Source: Bordetella parapertussis
GTDB taxonomy: Bacteria; Pseudomonadota; Gammaproteobacteria; Burkholderiales; Burkholderiaceae_C
Assembly (NCBI GenBank): GCA_945890735.1
Contig: CAMDCZ010000002.1
Location: forward strand, 45,351-109,350
Direction of reading: 5' to 3'
Length of the DNA stretch: 64,000 nucleotides
In this document: positions 30,532 through 39,068 of the stretch, in pieces
Numbering within the stretch: position 1 is the stretch's first letter
How the letters are laid out: the number at the start of each line of letters is the position of its first letter
Translations under genes and position numbers: made by a program
The notes under the pieces: generated by a model
Seen by the model: only the letters and a program-made list of their open reading frames with translations
Told to the model about the DNA's origin: nothing
Databases searched by the model: none

Positions 30532-33411
30532 TTACTTGGTCAATATGAATCCCTTGAGGCGGCCAAAGGCACCATCAACCAGCGCTTTTTGCTGGTCTTG
30601 GTGCAAATGGGAGTAGCCCACGGCAGGAGAAGCCGAAGCAGCACGGCCGCTGTAGCCCAGTTTTTGGCCTGAAGCCATGTTTTCAAACAGGTAGTGCTGG
30701 ACAAAGAACCATGCGCCTTGGTTTTGCGGCTCATCCTGACACCACACCACTTCTGTGGCGTGGGGGTATTTCTTCAACTCGGCAGCGAACGCTTTGTGAG
30801 GAAAGGGATAGAGCTGCTCCAAGCGCACCAAAGCGGTGTCGTCGTGGCCGTTTTCTTCGCGTTTTTTGGACAAGTCGTAATACACCTTGCCAGAGCAAAT
30901 GACCAAGCGTTTGACTTTGTCCGCCTTGATGTCTTTGCTCTCGGGAATGATGGTTTGGAAACCACCTTTGGTGAATTCAGACACAGGCGATGTGGCGTCT
31001 TTGTGGCGCAACAAGGACTTGGGCGTGAAGATGATCAACGGTTTGCGCAAATTGCGCACCATCTGGCGACGCAACACATGGAAAATCTGGCTGGCTGTGG
31101 TCGGTTGCACGATCTGCATGTTGGTGTCGGCCGCCAATTGCATGAAGCGCTCGACGCGGGCTGAACTGTGCTCTGGGCCCTGACCTTCATAACCGTGCGG
31201 CAGCATCAGCGTGATGCCATTGACCCGGCCCCACTTGACTTCACCTGAAGCGATGAACTGGTCGATCACCACCTGCGCACCGTTGGCAAAATCGCCAAAC
31301 TGGGCTTCCCAAATCACCAAGGTATTGGGGTCGTTGGAAGCGTAGCCGTATTCGAAGGCCAACACGGCTTCCTCTGACAAGATGGAATCGATCACCGTGA
31401 AGGGCGATTGGTTGTCCGCCGAATTTTGCAGCGGGGTGTAGGAGCCGGTGTCCCATTTTTCTCGGTTTTGGTCGTGAATGACGGAATGGCGGTGGGTGAA
31501 GGTGCCGCGTCCGCAGTCTTCGCCCGACAAACGCACTGGAAAGCCGCTGGCGACCAAGGAAGCAAATGCCATGTGCTCGCCCATGCCCCAGTCCACCGGC
31601 AAGTCGCCCCGTCCCATGGCGGCTCGGTCGTCATAGACTTTTTTCACCAAGGGGTGCGGTGTGACGGTGGGTGGGATGGTGGTGATCCGCTCAGCCAATC
31701 TTTTCCACTCTGCCATGGGGATGGCGGTATCGGCCGCATCAGTCCATTTTTTGCCAAGGAAAGGGGACCAATCGACCGTGAATTTGGTCTTGAAATTGGT
31801 GAGCACCGGGTCAGAGGTGTTTTTGCCCGCGTCCAATGCAGCGCGGTAAGCCTTGGCCATGTCATCGCCCAAGCTCTCACCCATCCCTTGCGAAGCCAAA
31901 CGCTCGGCATACATTTTTCGGGTGCCGGGGTGGGCCGCGATTTTTTTGTACATCAGCGGCTGTGTCAGGCTGGGCGTGTCTTGCTCGTTGTGACCGAGTT
32001 TGCGGAAACAGGTGATGTCCACCACCACATCTTGGCCAAAGGACATGCGGTATTCAAGCGCCAATTGGGTGGCCAAGACCACGGCCTCGGGGTCGTCACC
32101 GTTGACATGCAGCACCGGGGCTTCAACCATTTTGACGATGTCAGTGCAAAAAACCGAGGAGCGCATGTCGCGCGGATCGGAGGTGGTGAACCCGATTTGG
32201 TTGTTGATGATGATGTGCACTGTGCCGCCGGTGGAATACCCTCGGGTTTGGGCCAGTGCCAGGGTTTCCTGGTTCACGCCCTGGCCACCAAAGGCCGCAT
32301 CACCGTGCACCAAGACTGGCAGCACCTGGCTGCCTGTGGGGTCGCCACGGCGGTCCATGCGTGAACGCACCGAGCCTTCGACCACGGGGTTGACGATTTC
32401 CAAGTGAGAAGGATTGAAGGCCAAGCTCAGATGCACCGGACCACCAGGGGTGGACACGTCCGAGCTGAAACCTTGGTGGTATTTCACGTCACCAGCGGGC
32501 AAATCTTCGGGTGCGGTGTGGTCAAACTCAGCGAACAAATCGGCGGGCTGCTTGCCCATGGTGTTGACCAACACGTTCAAGCGGCCACGGTGGGCCATGC
32601 CGATCACCACTTCTTGGACACCTTTGGCACCTGCCATTTGGATCAATTCGTCCATGGCAGCAATGAAGCTCTCGCCACCTTCGAGAGAAAAGCGCTTTTG
32701 ACCGACGTACTTGGTATGCAAGTAACGCTCGAGGCCTTCGGCGGCTGTCAGTCGGTCCAAGATGTGTTTTTTCTTCTCAGCGCTGAAGGTGGGTTTGCTG
32801 CGGATGCTTTCCAATTTTTGCTGCCACCAGCGCTTTTCGGTCATGTCCGAGGTGTACATGTACTCGGCGCCCAAAGTACCGCAGTAGGTTTCACGCAAGG
32901 CGTTGACCAGCTCGCGCAAGCTCATGCGGTCTTTGCCAAAAAAAGTGTTGCTGGTGTCGAACACGGTTTCTTGGTCGGCATCGCCAAAACCATAGAAAGA
33001 GGGCTCAAGCTCGGGGATGTTGGGACGCTCGGTGCGCTGCAGCGGGTCCAGGTTGGCCCAGCGCTGGCCGACATTGCGGTAGGCCGCGATCAGCTGTTGG
33101 GCAGCGGTACGCTTGCGGCCCATTTCGGCATCTGCACTGGCCATGACCACGCGGGTGCCACCTTGCTTGGCACGCTCGGCAAAGGCATTGACCACGGGCA
33201 AATGGGGCACGTCTTTGGCGTTGCTGCCATCCACAGCGGGAACGTGTTGCAGGGCATCGAAATACTGCCGCCAACTGTCTGTCACGCTGCCAGGGTTAGC
33301 GAGGTAGTTTTCGTACATCTCCTCGACATAAGGCGCATTGCCCCCGAAGAGATAGGTGTTGCTTGCATAGGCTTGATAGACGGACGAACCCGTCTGCGAA
33401 GAATCGCTCAT
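30532..33411 (-). CDS. sucA: 2-Oxoglutarate dehydrogenase E1 component
   Basis: Thiamin-diphosphate enzyme that decarboxylates 2-oxoglutarate in the TCA cycle. The 959 residues show the N-terminal helix that binds E2 (NAPYVEEMYENYLANPGSVT), the substrate histidine region (GMAHRGRLNVLVNTMGK), the ThDP-Mg motif (VHGDAAFGGQGVNQET with INNQIGFTTSD) and the C-terminal transketolase half (EDCGRGTFTHRHSV, LPHGYEGQGPEHSSAR). The ATG is preceded by a strong GGAGGT ribosome binding site at 33419-33424, with a small hairpin just upstream of it. Confidence 0.98.
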   Translation of the reverse strand: MSDSSQTGSSVYQAYASNTYLFGGNAPYVEEMYENYLANPGSVTDSWRQYFDALQHVPAVDGSNAKDVPHLPVVNAFAERAKQGGTRVVMASADAEMGRKRTAAQQLIAAYRNVGQRWANLDPLQRTERPNIPELEPSFYGFGDADQETVFDTSNTFFGKDRMSLRELVNALRETYCGTLGAEYMYTSDMTEKRWWQQKLESIRSKPTFSAEKKKHILDRLTAAEGLERYLHTKYVGQKRFSLEGGESFIAAMDELIQMAGAKGVQEVVIGMAHRGRLNVLVNTMGKQPADLFAEFDHTAPEDLPAGDVKYHQGFSSDVSTPGGPVHLSLAFNPSHLEIVNPVVEGSVRSRMDRRGDPTGSQVLPVLVHGDAAFGGQGVNQETLALAQTRGYSTGGTVHIIINNQIGFTTSDPRDMRSSVFCTDIVKMVEAPVLHVNGDDPEAVVLATQLALEYRMSFGQDVVVDITCFRKLGHNEQDTPSLTQPLMYKKIAAHPGTRKMYAERLASQGMGESLGDDMAKAYRAALDAGKNTSDPVLTNFKTKFTVDWSPFLGKKWTDAADTAIPMAEWKRLAERITTIPPTVTPHPLVKKVYDDRAAMGRGDLPVDWGMGEHMAFASLVASGFPVRLSGEDCGRGTFTHRHSVIHDQNREKWDTGSYTPLQNSADNQSPFTVIDSILSEEAVLAFEYGYASNDPNTLVIWEAQFGDFANGAQVVIDQFIASGEVKWGRVNGITLMLPHGYEGQGPEHSSARVERFMQLAADTNMQIVQPTTASQIFHVLRRQMVRNLRKPLIIFTPKSLLRHKDATSPVSEFTKGGFQTIIPESKDIKADKVKRLVICSGKVYYDLSKKREENGHDDTALVRLEQLYPFPHKAFAAELKKYPHATEVVWCQDEPQNQGAWFFVQHYLFENMASGQKLGYSGRAASASPAVGYSHLHQDQQKALVDGAFGRLKGFILTK

Positions 33412-33424
33412 GGCGCTGACCTCC

Positions 33425-33441
33425 GTTTCCCTGCAGGAAAC
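33425..33441 (-). promoter_or_regulatory. Small hairpin next to the sucA ribosome binding site
   Basis: A perfect 6-bp inverted repeat (GTTTCC and GGAAAC) with a 5-base loop ends one base before the GGAGGT ribosome binding site of sucA. In the transcript it would form a stem touching the binding site. Whether it affects translation or is chance is unknown. Confidence 0.35.
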
Positions 33442-33495
33442 ATTAGCTTGGTTGAAGAACCCTCCACGACACGGCTGAACCGACTGGTGGATGCG

Positions 33496-33519
33496 ACCTG
33501 AGGGGGCTTCCCCTCAGGT
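33496..33519. repeat. Perfect 10-bp inverted repeat between prpE and sucA
   Basis: The arms ACCTGAGGGG and CCCCTCAGGT flank a 4-base loop (GCTT). The stem is GC-rich and perfect, so it would be very stable in RNA of either strand, but neither side has a run of T, so a classical terminator is not clear. It lies in the only sizeable gap between operons here (33412-33614). Confidence 0.6.
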
Positions 33520-33571
33520 ATGTTTGACCATTGTGCCACTGATCACTGACAGTTTCACGACAAACGTCAAA

Positions 33572-33594
33572 CAATGGGGGCTAGCTTCCCATTG
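33572..33594 (-). terminator. Possible terminator downstream of prpE
   Basis: On the minus strand a 7-bp stem (CAATGGG and CCCATTG) with a 9-base loop starts about 20 bases after the prpE stop and is followed by TTTGACGTTTG. The T-run is weak, so this is only a plausible terminator for the acuI-hydrolase-prpE unit. Confidence 0.4.
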
Positions 33595-33614
33595 CTCTGG
33601 TTTGCAAGTCAGGC

Positions 33615-35522
33615 TCAAGCCAGTTGTTCTTTGATTTGCTGCAAGGGCGTGGGGTCGTCCATGGTGGTGAGGTCACCCGGGTCACGCTTTTCGCAGACGG
33701 CCTGAATGGCGCGACGCAGCAGCTTGCCGCTGCGGGTTTTGGGCAAGAGGCTCAAAAACAGCACCCGTGAAGGCCTGGCAACCGCGCCCAACTGGCCATC
33801 CACGAGCTTCATGATCTCGCCTTCGAGCTTGAGACGGCCCGCAGGATCACCCAACGCTGCGGTATCTTTGGCCACCACGAACGCCATGGCCACCTGCCCT
33901 TTGAGTGGGTCGGCGACGCCGACCACAGCTACCTCGGCGACATTGGGGTGGCTAGAGATGCTCTCTTCGATTTCACGAGTGCCCAAACGGTGGCCCGCCA
34001 CATTGATCACGTCGTCGGTGCGGCCCAAAATGAAGTAGTAGCCGTCCTCGTCCCGCACCCCCCAATCGAAGGTGGAATAGAGCAACTTGCCTGGGATGCT
34101 TTTCCAATAGGTGTTGACAAAGCGGTGATCGTCACCCCAGAGGGTTTGCAAGCAACCGGGCGGAAGCGGGCCTTCAATGACCACCACCCCTTTTTGGTTG
34201 GGGCCGGTGAGGACTTCGCCGGTGTTTTCGTCCACCAGTTTCACGTCAAAACCATACATCGGCACGCCAGGGCTGCCGTATTTACTGGCTTTCTTCTCGA
34301 CCCCGTTGGCAACCGTCAAGATGGGCCAGCCGGTTTCGGTTTGCCAGTAGTTGTCGATGATCGGCTTGTGCAAACCGTCGGCGATCCACTGGGCCGTGGG
34401 CTCGTCCAGCGGTTCACCCGCCAAGTAAAGCGCCTTCAAGCTGGACAAGTCATATTTGCTCAAGAGCGCTGGGTCTTGCTTTTTCAAGACCCGCACCGCG
34501 GTGGGGGCGCTGAACATGTGGGTGACTTTGTATTTTTCGACCAGTTGCCACCAAATGCCGCCATCTGGGCGGGTGGGCAAGCCCTCGTACATCAGGGTGG
34601 CCATGCCTGCGAGCAAGGGGCCATAAATGATGTAACTGTGCCCCACTACCCAGCCGATGTCGCTGGTGGAGAAATACACCTGCCCTGGCCGACCTTCAAA
34701 AATATGCTGCATGCTGGCGGCCAGTGCCACGGCATATCCGCCGGTGTCGCGCTGCACACCTTTGGGCTTGCCAGTTGTGCCCGAGGTGTAGAGCGTGTAG
34801 CTGATGTGGCCGCTGTCGACCCATTCGCAGGGCACGCGGGCCGTCAGGTGGGCTTGGCGCAAGCTGGCGTAGTCATGGTCACGACCAGGCACGGTGGTAA
34901 ACGCTGTCAATCCCCTGTTCACCATCAGCACCGCCGAGGGCTTGTGCTGGCTGATTTGGATGGCTTCGTCCAACAAGGGTTTGTAAGGCACCACCTTGCC
35001 GCCGCGAGAGCCCGCATCCGCGCTGATCACCAGATGGGGAGAAGCGTCCTCGATGCGAGAAGACAAGGCATGCGCAGCAAAACCACCAAACACCACCGAG
35101 TGGATGGCGCCAATGCGCACGCAGGCCAGCATGGCAAACGCCGCTTCGGCGATCATGGGCATGTAAATCAAGACCCGGTCGCCCTTGCCCACGCCCAGGC
35201 TTTGCAAGACGGCCGCCATGCGCTGCAGTTCGTCAGACAGTTGGGCAAAGCTGTAAGTGACCTCGGTGTTGGTTTCGGTTGAGACGTAAATCAGGGCGGG
35301 TTGGTCTGCGCGATCGGCCAGGTGTCGGTCAACCGCGTTGTGGCAGAGGTTGGTTTTTCCACCGACATACCAATCGGCAAACGGCGGATTGCTGTCATCA
35401 CACACCTGGGTGGGTGGCACATGCCAGTCAATCAACTGAGCCTGCTCGGCCCAGAATCCCTCACGGTCGTCCAGCGACCGACGGTAAAACGCTTCATAAA
35501 CACCCACAGCTGTCTCCCCCAT
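33615..35522 (-). CDS. prpE: Propionate--CoA ligase
   Basis: An adenylate-forming ligase that activates propionate (and often acrylate, acetate or 3-hydroxypropionate) to the CoA thioester. The 635 residues show the AMP motif (YTLYTSGTTGKPKGVQRDTG), the A5 region (YWQTETGWPI), the hinge (GRTDDVINVAGHRLGTREIE) and the catalytic lysine (LPKTRSGKLLRRAI). The N-terminus (YEAFYRRSLDDREGFWAEQA) fits PrpE better than acetyl-CoA synthetase. The ATG at 35522 is 8 bases from the stop of the isochorismatase-like gene, so they are probably co-transcribed. Confidence 0.9.
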   Translation of the reverse strand: MGETAVGVYEAFYRRSLDDREGFWAEQAQLIDWHVPPTQVCDDSNPPFADWYVGGKTNLCHNAVDRHLADRADQPALIYVSTETNTEVTYSFAQLSDELQRMAAVLQSLGVGKGDRVLIYMPMIAEAAFAMLACVRIGAIHSVVFGGFAAHALSSRIEDASPHLVISADAGSRGGKVVPYKPLLDEAIQISQHKPSAVLMVNRGLTAFTTVPGRDHDYASLRQAHLTARVPCEWVDSGHISYTLYTSGTTGKPKGVQRDTGGYAVALAASMQHIFEGRPGQVYFSTSDIGWVVGHSYIIYGPLLAGMATLMYEGLPTRPDGGIWWQLVEKYKVTHMFSAPTAVRVLKKQDPALLSKYDLSSLKALYLAGEPLDEPTAQWIADGLHKPIIDNYWQTETGWPILTVANGVEKKASKYGSPGVPMYGFDVKLVDENTGEVLTGPNQKGVVVIEGPLPPGCLQTLWGDDHRFVNTYWKSIPGKLLYSTFDWGVRDEDGYYFILGRTDDVINVAGHRLGTREIEESISSHPNVAEVAVVGVADPLKGQVAMAFVVAKDTAALGDPAGRLKLEGEIMKLVDGQLGAVARPSRVLFLSLLPKTRSGKLLRRAIQAVCEKRDPGDLTTMDDPTPLQQIKEQLA

Positions 35523-35530
35523 TTGGATTT

Positions 35531-36133
35531 TTATTTGATCAAGGCTTGGATGTCTTTGAACTGGGGGTGTTCTGCACTGCGAAGCCACTCGAACAACACC
35601 ATTTCGGTGGTCACCAGTTCGGCACCGGCACCGGCCAATCGGTCATAAGCGGCATCCCGGTTGCGCTCGGTGCGCGAACTGCAGGCATCGGTCACCACCC
35701 ACACCTCAAATTCATCCTCCAGCAAGTCCAAAGCGGTTTGCAGCACGCAAACATGCGCCTCCACGCCGGCAATCACCACGCTGTTGCGCTCGGGCGCGGA
35801 CTGTGCCGGTTTTTGCAAATGCTTGGGCAGACTGCGCGCATTGCCCCCCACCGGCTTGGCCGGGGGACGCAACAGATCGGTCAGACCCTCCTGACTGGCA
35901 CTGAACTGCATTTTGGACAGGGTTTGCCTACACAGGGCTTTCAATTCCGCAGGGTTGGTGCCCAATTTACTGGGGTTTTGCTCGGTGCCCCAAGCTGGCA
36001 CGTCGAGCAAGCGGGCAGCTCTCGCCAATCTCAGGGCATTGGCCAAACAGTCAGCACCTTGGTGAATGGCGGGCAACAAGCGTTCCTGCAAGTCCACCAG
36101 CAGCAATTGGGATTCTTCTGGGTCGATCAACAT
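35531..36133 (-). CDS. Isochorismatase-fold cysteine hydrolase
   Basis: A 200-residue member of the isochorismatase/nicotinamidase hydrolase superfamily. The catalytic aspartate (LLLVDLQERLL, Asp14) and nucleophile cysteine (VVIAGVEAHVCVLQTALDLL) are present. Related proteins hydrolyse amides or are of unknown substrate, and specificity cannot be read here. It sits between acuI (3-base gap) and prpE (8-base gap), which suggests a role in the same short-chain acid pathway, but that is inference. Confidence 0.85.
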   Translation of the reverse strand: MLIDPEESQLLLVDLQERLLPAIHQGADCLANALRLARAARLLDVPAWGTEQNPSKLGTNPAELKALCRQTLSKMQFSASQEGLTDLLRPPAKPVGGNARSLPKHLQKPAQSAPERNSVVIAGVEAHVCVLQTALDLLEDEFEVWVVTDACSSRTERNRDAAYDRLAGAGAELVTTEMVLFEWLRSAEHPQFKDIQALIK

Positions 36134-36136
36134 GGT

Positions 36137-37111
36137 TCAGATTTTCACCACGATGCGGCCACGCACCTGGCCTGCCATGAGTGCATGTGCCTTGTCGAGG
36201 GCTTGGTCCAGGCTCACTTCTTCCACCATGCTCTCGAGTTTGGCGATGTCGAGGTCGCGGGCCAAACGGTCCCAGGCTTGCTGGCGCAATGCCAGGGGCG
36301 CCATCACTGAATCCACCCCGATCAAGCGCACATTGCGCAAGATGAATGGCATGACCGTGGAGGGCAGGTCAAAACCTTGGGCCAAACCGCAGGCTGCCAC
36401 GGCGCCGCCATAGCGGGTTTGCGCCAAGGCGTTGGCCAGGGTGTGTGAACCCACCGCGTCGACCACACCGGCCCAGCGCTCTTTTTGCAGAGGTTTGCCG
36501 GCCGCGCTCAGCTCAGCCCGGTCGATCAAATGCTGAGCGCCCAAATTGTGCAGGTAGGACTCTTCGCTGGTTTTGCCGGTCGCGGCCACCACGCTGTAGC
36601 CCAACTTGGCCAGCAAGGCGATGGCCACACTGCCCACGCCACCCGTTGCGCCTGTCACCAAAATCTCGCCGTCGCCTGGCTTGACGCCTTGTTGCTCGAG
36701 CGACATGACGCACAACATGGCGGTGTAACCGGCCGTACCAATCGCCATTGCTTGGCGTGCTGTGAAATCAGAGGGCAGTTTGACCAGCCAGTCGCCCTTG
36801 AGTTTGGCCTGTTCGGCCAGACAACCCCAGTGGGTTTCACCCACGCCCCAGCCGTTGTGCACGAAAGCGTCGCCTGCTTTCCAATTGGGGTGGCTCGATG
36901 ACAACACCGTACCCGCCCCGTCAATCCCCGCCACCATCGGCCAGTTGCGCACGACTGGGCTTTTGTTGGTGATGGCCAAGCCATCTTTGTAGTTCAGGGT
37001 GGAATACGCCACCTGCACGTGAACATCGGTTGCTGGCAAGCGGCTCTCATCGACCGATTGGATGGCAGCTTGGAAATGGGGTTCTTTGTCTAACAAGAGA
37101 GCGCGAAACAT
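36137..37111 (-). CDS. acuI: Acrylyl-CoA reductase-type MDR oxidoreductase (AcuI/YhdH)
   Basis: A zinc-free medium-chain reductase of 324 residues that in characterised relatives reduces acrylyl-CoA to propionyl-CoA with NADPH. It has the substrate-side sequence SYTLNYKDGLA-like region (AYSTLNYKDGLAITNKSPVV), the nucleotide-binding motif GATGGVGSVAIALLAKLGYS and the C-terminal RGRIVVKI ending. The start MFRALLLDKEPHFQA at 37111 is the family start. It heads the acuI-hydrolase-prpE unit and is divergent from the NlpC gene across 84 bases. Confidence 0.88.
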   Translation of the reverse strand: MFRALLLDKEPHFQAAIQSVDESRLPATDVHVQVAYSTLNYKDGLAITNKSPVVRNWPMVAGIDGAGTVLSSSHPNWKAGDAFVHNGWGVGETHWGCLAEQAKLKGDWLVKLPSDFTARQAMAIGTAGYTAMLCVMSLEQQGVKPGDGEILVTGATGGVGSVAIALLAKLGYSVVAATGKTSEESYLHNLGAQHLIDRAELSAAGKPLQKERWAGVVDAVGSHTLANALAQTRYGGAVAACGLAQGFDLPSTVMPFILRNVRLIGVDSVMAPLALRQQAWDRLARDLDIAKLESMVEEVSLDQALDKAHALMAGQVRGRIVVKI

Positions 37112-37195
37112 GGTCGTCCTTGGATCTGAAAGTGTGAAAAGCCTCCATTGTCCTTCAGTCAAGCCCTCATGGGCTGGGGATTAGAATGTCTGCCT

Positions 37196-37750
37196 ATGTT
37201 GCGTACCTTCTTACTCTTGTTGATCAGTGTTGGCTTGGCCCATGCCGAGCCAGCCAAACAACAGCCTGACGACCTCGACTCGTTGCTGACTCAAAGCGGC
37301 TGGGTCGCGCAATTCAGCCACATGGGCCATTCGGTCGGCTCCCAAGCCTCTGAGCTGGTGGTCAATGCCATGGGCTATATCGGAGTCCCCTACAAACGTG
37401 GTGGCAGCAATGAAAACGGGTTTGATTGCAGCGGTTTCGTGCGTGCCATGTACCAAAAAACCATGGGTCTGGTCTTGCCCCACAACGCCCGGGCGCAGGC
37501 AGCTGTTACCGACAAAATCGATCGCGCCGAGCTCCAGCCCGGCGACCTGGTTTTCTACAACACCCTGCGCAAAACCTTCAGCCATGTGGGCATCTATATT
37601 GGCGAAGGCAAGTTCATCCATTCGCCCCGCAGCGGCGGCGAAGTGCGGATAGAGAACATGAGCGATGCTTATTGGGTCAAGCGCTTCAATGGCGCACGGC
37701 GGGTCGCCACCGCGCAAACTGCCCCTGCTGCTGTCGCGCACACACGCTGA
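37196..37750 (+). CDS. NlpC/P60-family cell-wall hydrolase
   Basis: A 184-residue exported peptidase predicted to cut peptidoglycan stem peptides. The signal peptide (MLRTFLLLLISVGLAHAEPA) precedes the NlpC/P60 domain with nucleophile Cys78 (GSNENGFDCSGFVRAMYQ), catalytic histidine (FSHVGIYIGEGKFIHSPRSG) and a third polar residue downstream. The short architecture resembles E. coli MepH/Spr-type endopeptidases. The start MLRTF gives a correct signal peptide; an open frame starting 48 bases upstream would bury it. Confidence 0.9.
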   Translation: MLRTFLLLLISVGLAHAEPAKQQPDDLDSLLTQSGWVAQFSHMGHSVGSQASELVVNAMGYIGVPYKRGGSNENGFDCSGFVRAMYQKTMGLVLPHNARAQAAVTDKIDRAELQPGDLVFYNTLRKTFSHVGIYIGEGKFIHSPRSGGEVRIENMSDAYWVKRFNGARRVATAQTAPAAVAHTR

Positions 37751-37819
37751 TCTTTTGCTGGGCTCGCGGCGCATGCAGGACTTGCGTCTTGCCTCGGCCC
37801 CTGCTTCATCGCTCAATCC

Positions 37820-37840
37820 TTTTGATTGATCACGTCAAAA
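37820..37840. promoter_or_regulatory. Inverted repeat upstream of cytochrome b561 gene
   Basis: TTTTGA and TCAAAA form 6-bp arms around 9 bases that include TGATCA. The gap 37751-37882 between the NlpC gene and the cytochrome gene otherwise shows nothing definite. It could be an operator for the cytochrome/YceI unit, but short AT-rich arms arise by chance. Confidence 0.25.
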
Positions 37841-37882
37841 ATCTTTCATCTTTTTGCACAAAGACTGCCTACACTCTCCCCC

Positions 37883-38458
37883 ATGGATTCCAGCTCTGCC
37901 GCCGTTCAACGCTATACCCTCACTGCCATTGGCTTGCATTGGTTCTTGGCATTGGCTTTGTTGGGCATGTTCGGCATGGGTCTGTACATGACTGAACTCC
38001 CCATTTCCCCCCTTCGTTTAAAGCTGATCAACTGGCACAAGTGGGCCGGGGTGACTTTTTTAGCGCTGTCTTTGCTGCGCTTGCTCTGGCGTGTCACACA
38101 CCGACCACCACCTTTGCCAGCGCACATCCTGCAGGCAATGCCCCAATGGCAGCAATGGGCACACAACGGTATTCACCATGCCATGTACTGGCTGTTTTTC
38201 CTGGTCCCTTTGATCGGCTGGGCCTACAGCTCCGCTGCAGGTTTTCCAATTGTTTTGTTCACCATCATCCCGCTGCCCGACTTTGTCCCTGTTGACGCCG
38301 CTTTGGCTGAACTCATCAAGCCATGGCATGAATTCAGTGCTTTTGCCCTGATGGGCCTCATGGGTATCCATGTGGCCGCAGCCATCAAACACCAGTGGAT
38401 CGTCAACAATGGTTTGCTGCTGCGCATCCTGCCAACCCGACACAACGACACACCATGA
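37883..38458 (+). CDS. Cytochrome b561 family protein
   Basis: A 191-residue inner-membrane di-haem cytochrome with four membrane segments (IGLHWFLALALLGMFGMGLY, WAGVTFLALSLLRLLWRV, AMYWLFFLVPLIGWAYS, FSAFALMGLMGIHVAAA). Candidate haem-ligand histidines lie in IGLHWF, INWHKWAG, NGIHHAMYW and MGIHVAAAIKHQ. Such proteins pass electrons between quinones and periplasmic acceptors, including superoxide in E. coli CybB. Its stop overlaps the start of the first yceI gene (ATGA), a common pairing. Confidence 0.92.
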   Translation: MDSSSAAVQRYTLTAIGLHWFLALALLGMFGMGLYMTELPISPLRLKLINWHKWAGVTFLALSLLRLLWRVTHRPPPLPAHILQAMPQWQQWAHNGIHHAMYWLFFLVPLIGWAYSSAAGFPIVLFTIIPLPDFVPVDAALAELIKPWHEFSAFALMGLMGIHVAAAIKHQWIVNNGLLLRILPTRHNDTP

Positions 38459-39030
38459 CCCTTTTTCCGATTGTTCGCGCTTTGACCATTTCCGCCTTGG
38501 TAGGTTTGGGCAACGCGCCTTTATGGGCCCAACAAAAATTGCAGCTTGCCCAAAGCGAGATTGTTTTCACCAGCAAACAAATGGGCGTGCCGGTGGAGGG
38601 GCGTTTCAAAAAGTTTGATGCTCAAATCGCTTTCGACCCAGCCAAACCGGCCGCCGGCAAAATTGCTTTTTCAGTCGACATGAGCAGCGCGACCTTGGGA
38701 TCGAAAGAAACAGACGCTGAATTACCCAAAGCCGATTGGTTCAACACCGCCAAATTTGCCCAGGCCACTTTTCAGTCCGGGGCCATCAAAGGCCTTGGGG
38801 CTGGCAAATTCGAGGTAGCTGGCAAACTGACCATCAAAGGTGTCACCCAAGATCTGTTGGTGCCCGTTGCCCTGACACAATCTGGCAACAGCACCATCGC
38901 CACAGGCACTTTTGTCCTCAAGCGACTGGTGTTCAAAATCGGCGACAACGAATGGTCAGACACCTCCATGGTGGCTGACGAGGTTCAGGTGAAATTCAAA
39001 TTCGCCTTGACCGGTGTCGGCAAGCTTTAA
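38455..39030 (+). CDS. YceI-family periplasmic protein (first copy)
   Basis: A 191-residue exported lipocalin-like protein of the YceI family, whose members bind isoprenoid quinones or similar lipids. The signal peptide is MTLFPIVRALTISALVGLGNAPLWA; the domain contains FTSKQMGVPVEGRFKKFDAQ, LPKADWFNTAKFAQATFQSG and LTIKGVTQDLLVPVAL. It is translationally coupled to cytochrome b561, suggesting joint work in periplasmic electron or lipid transfer (inference). It differs clearly from the second copy downstream, so it is not a recent duplicate. Confidence 0.92.
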   Translation: MTLFPIVRALTISALVGLGNAPLWAQQKLQLAQSEIVFTSKQMGVPVEGRFKKFDAQIAFDPAKPAAGKIAFSVDMSSATLGSKETDAELPKADWFNTAKFAQATFQSGAIKGLGAGKFEVAGKLTIKGVTQDLLVPVALTQSGNSTIATGTFVLKRLVFKIGDNEWSDTSMVADEVQVKFKFALTGVGKL

Positions 39031-39068
39031 ATTTTTTTCAACCCACCCCCGCATCCACAGGAGATTCC

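Noticed and set aside
33948..35282. Open frame of 444 codons on the plus strand inside prpE
   Set aside because: Antisense to the conserved ligase motifs, with no recognised domain.
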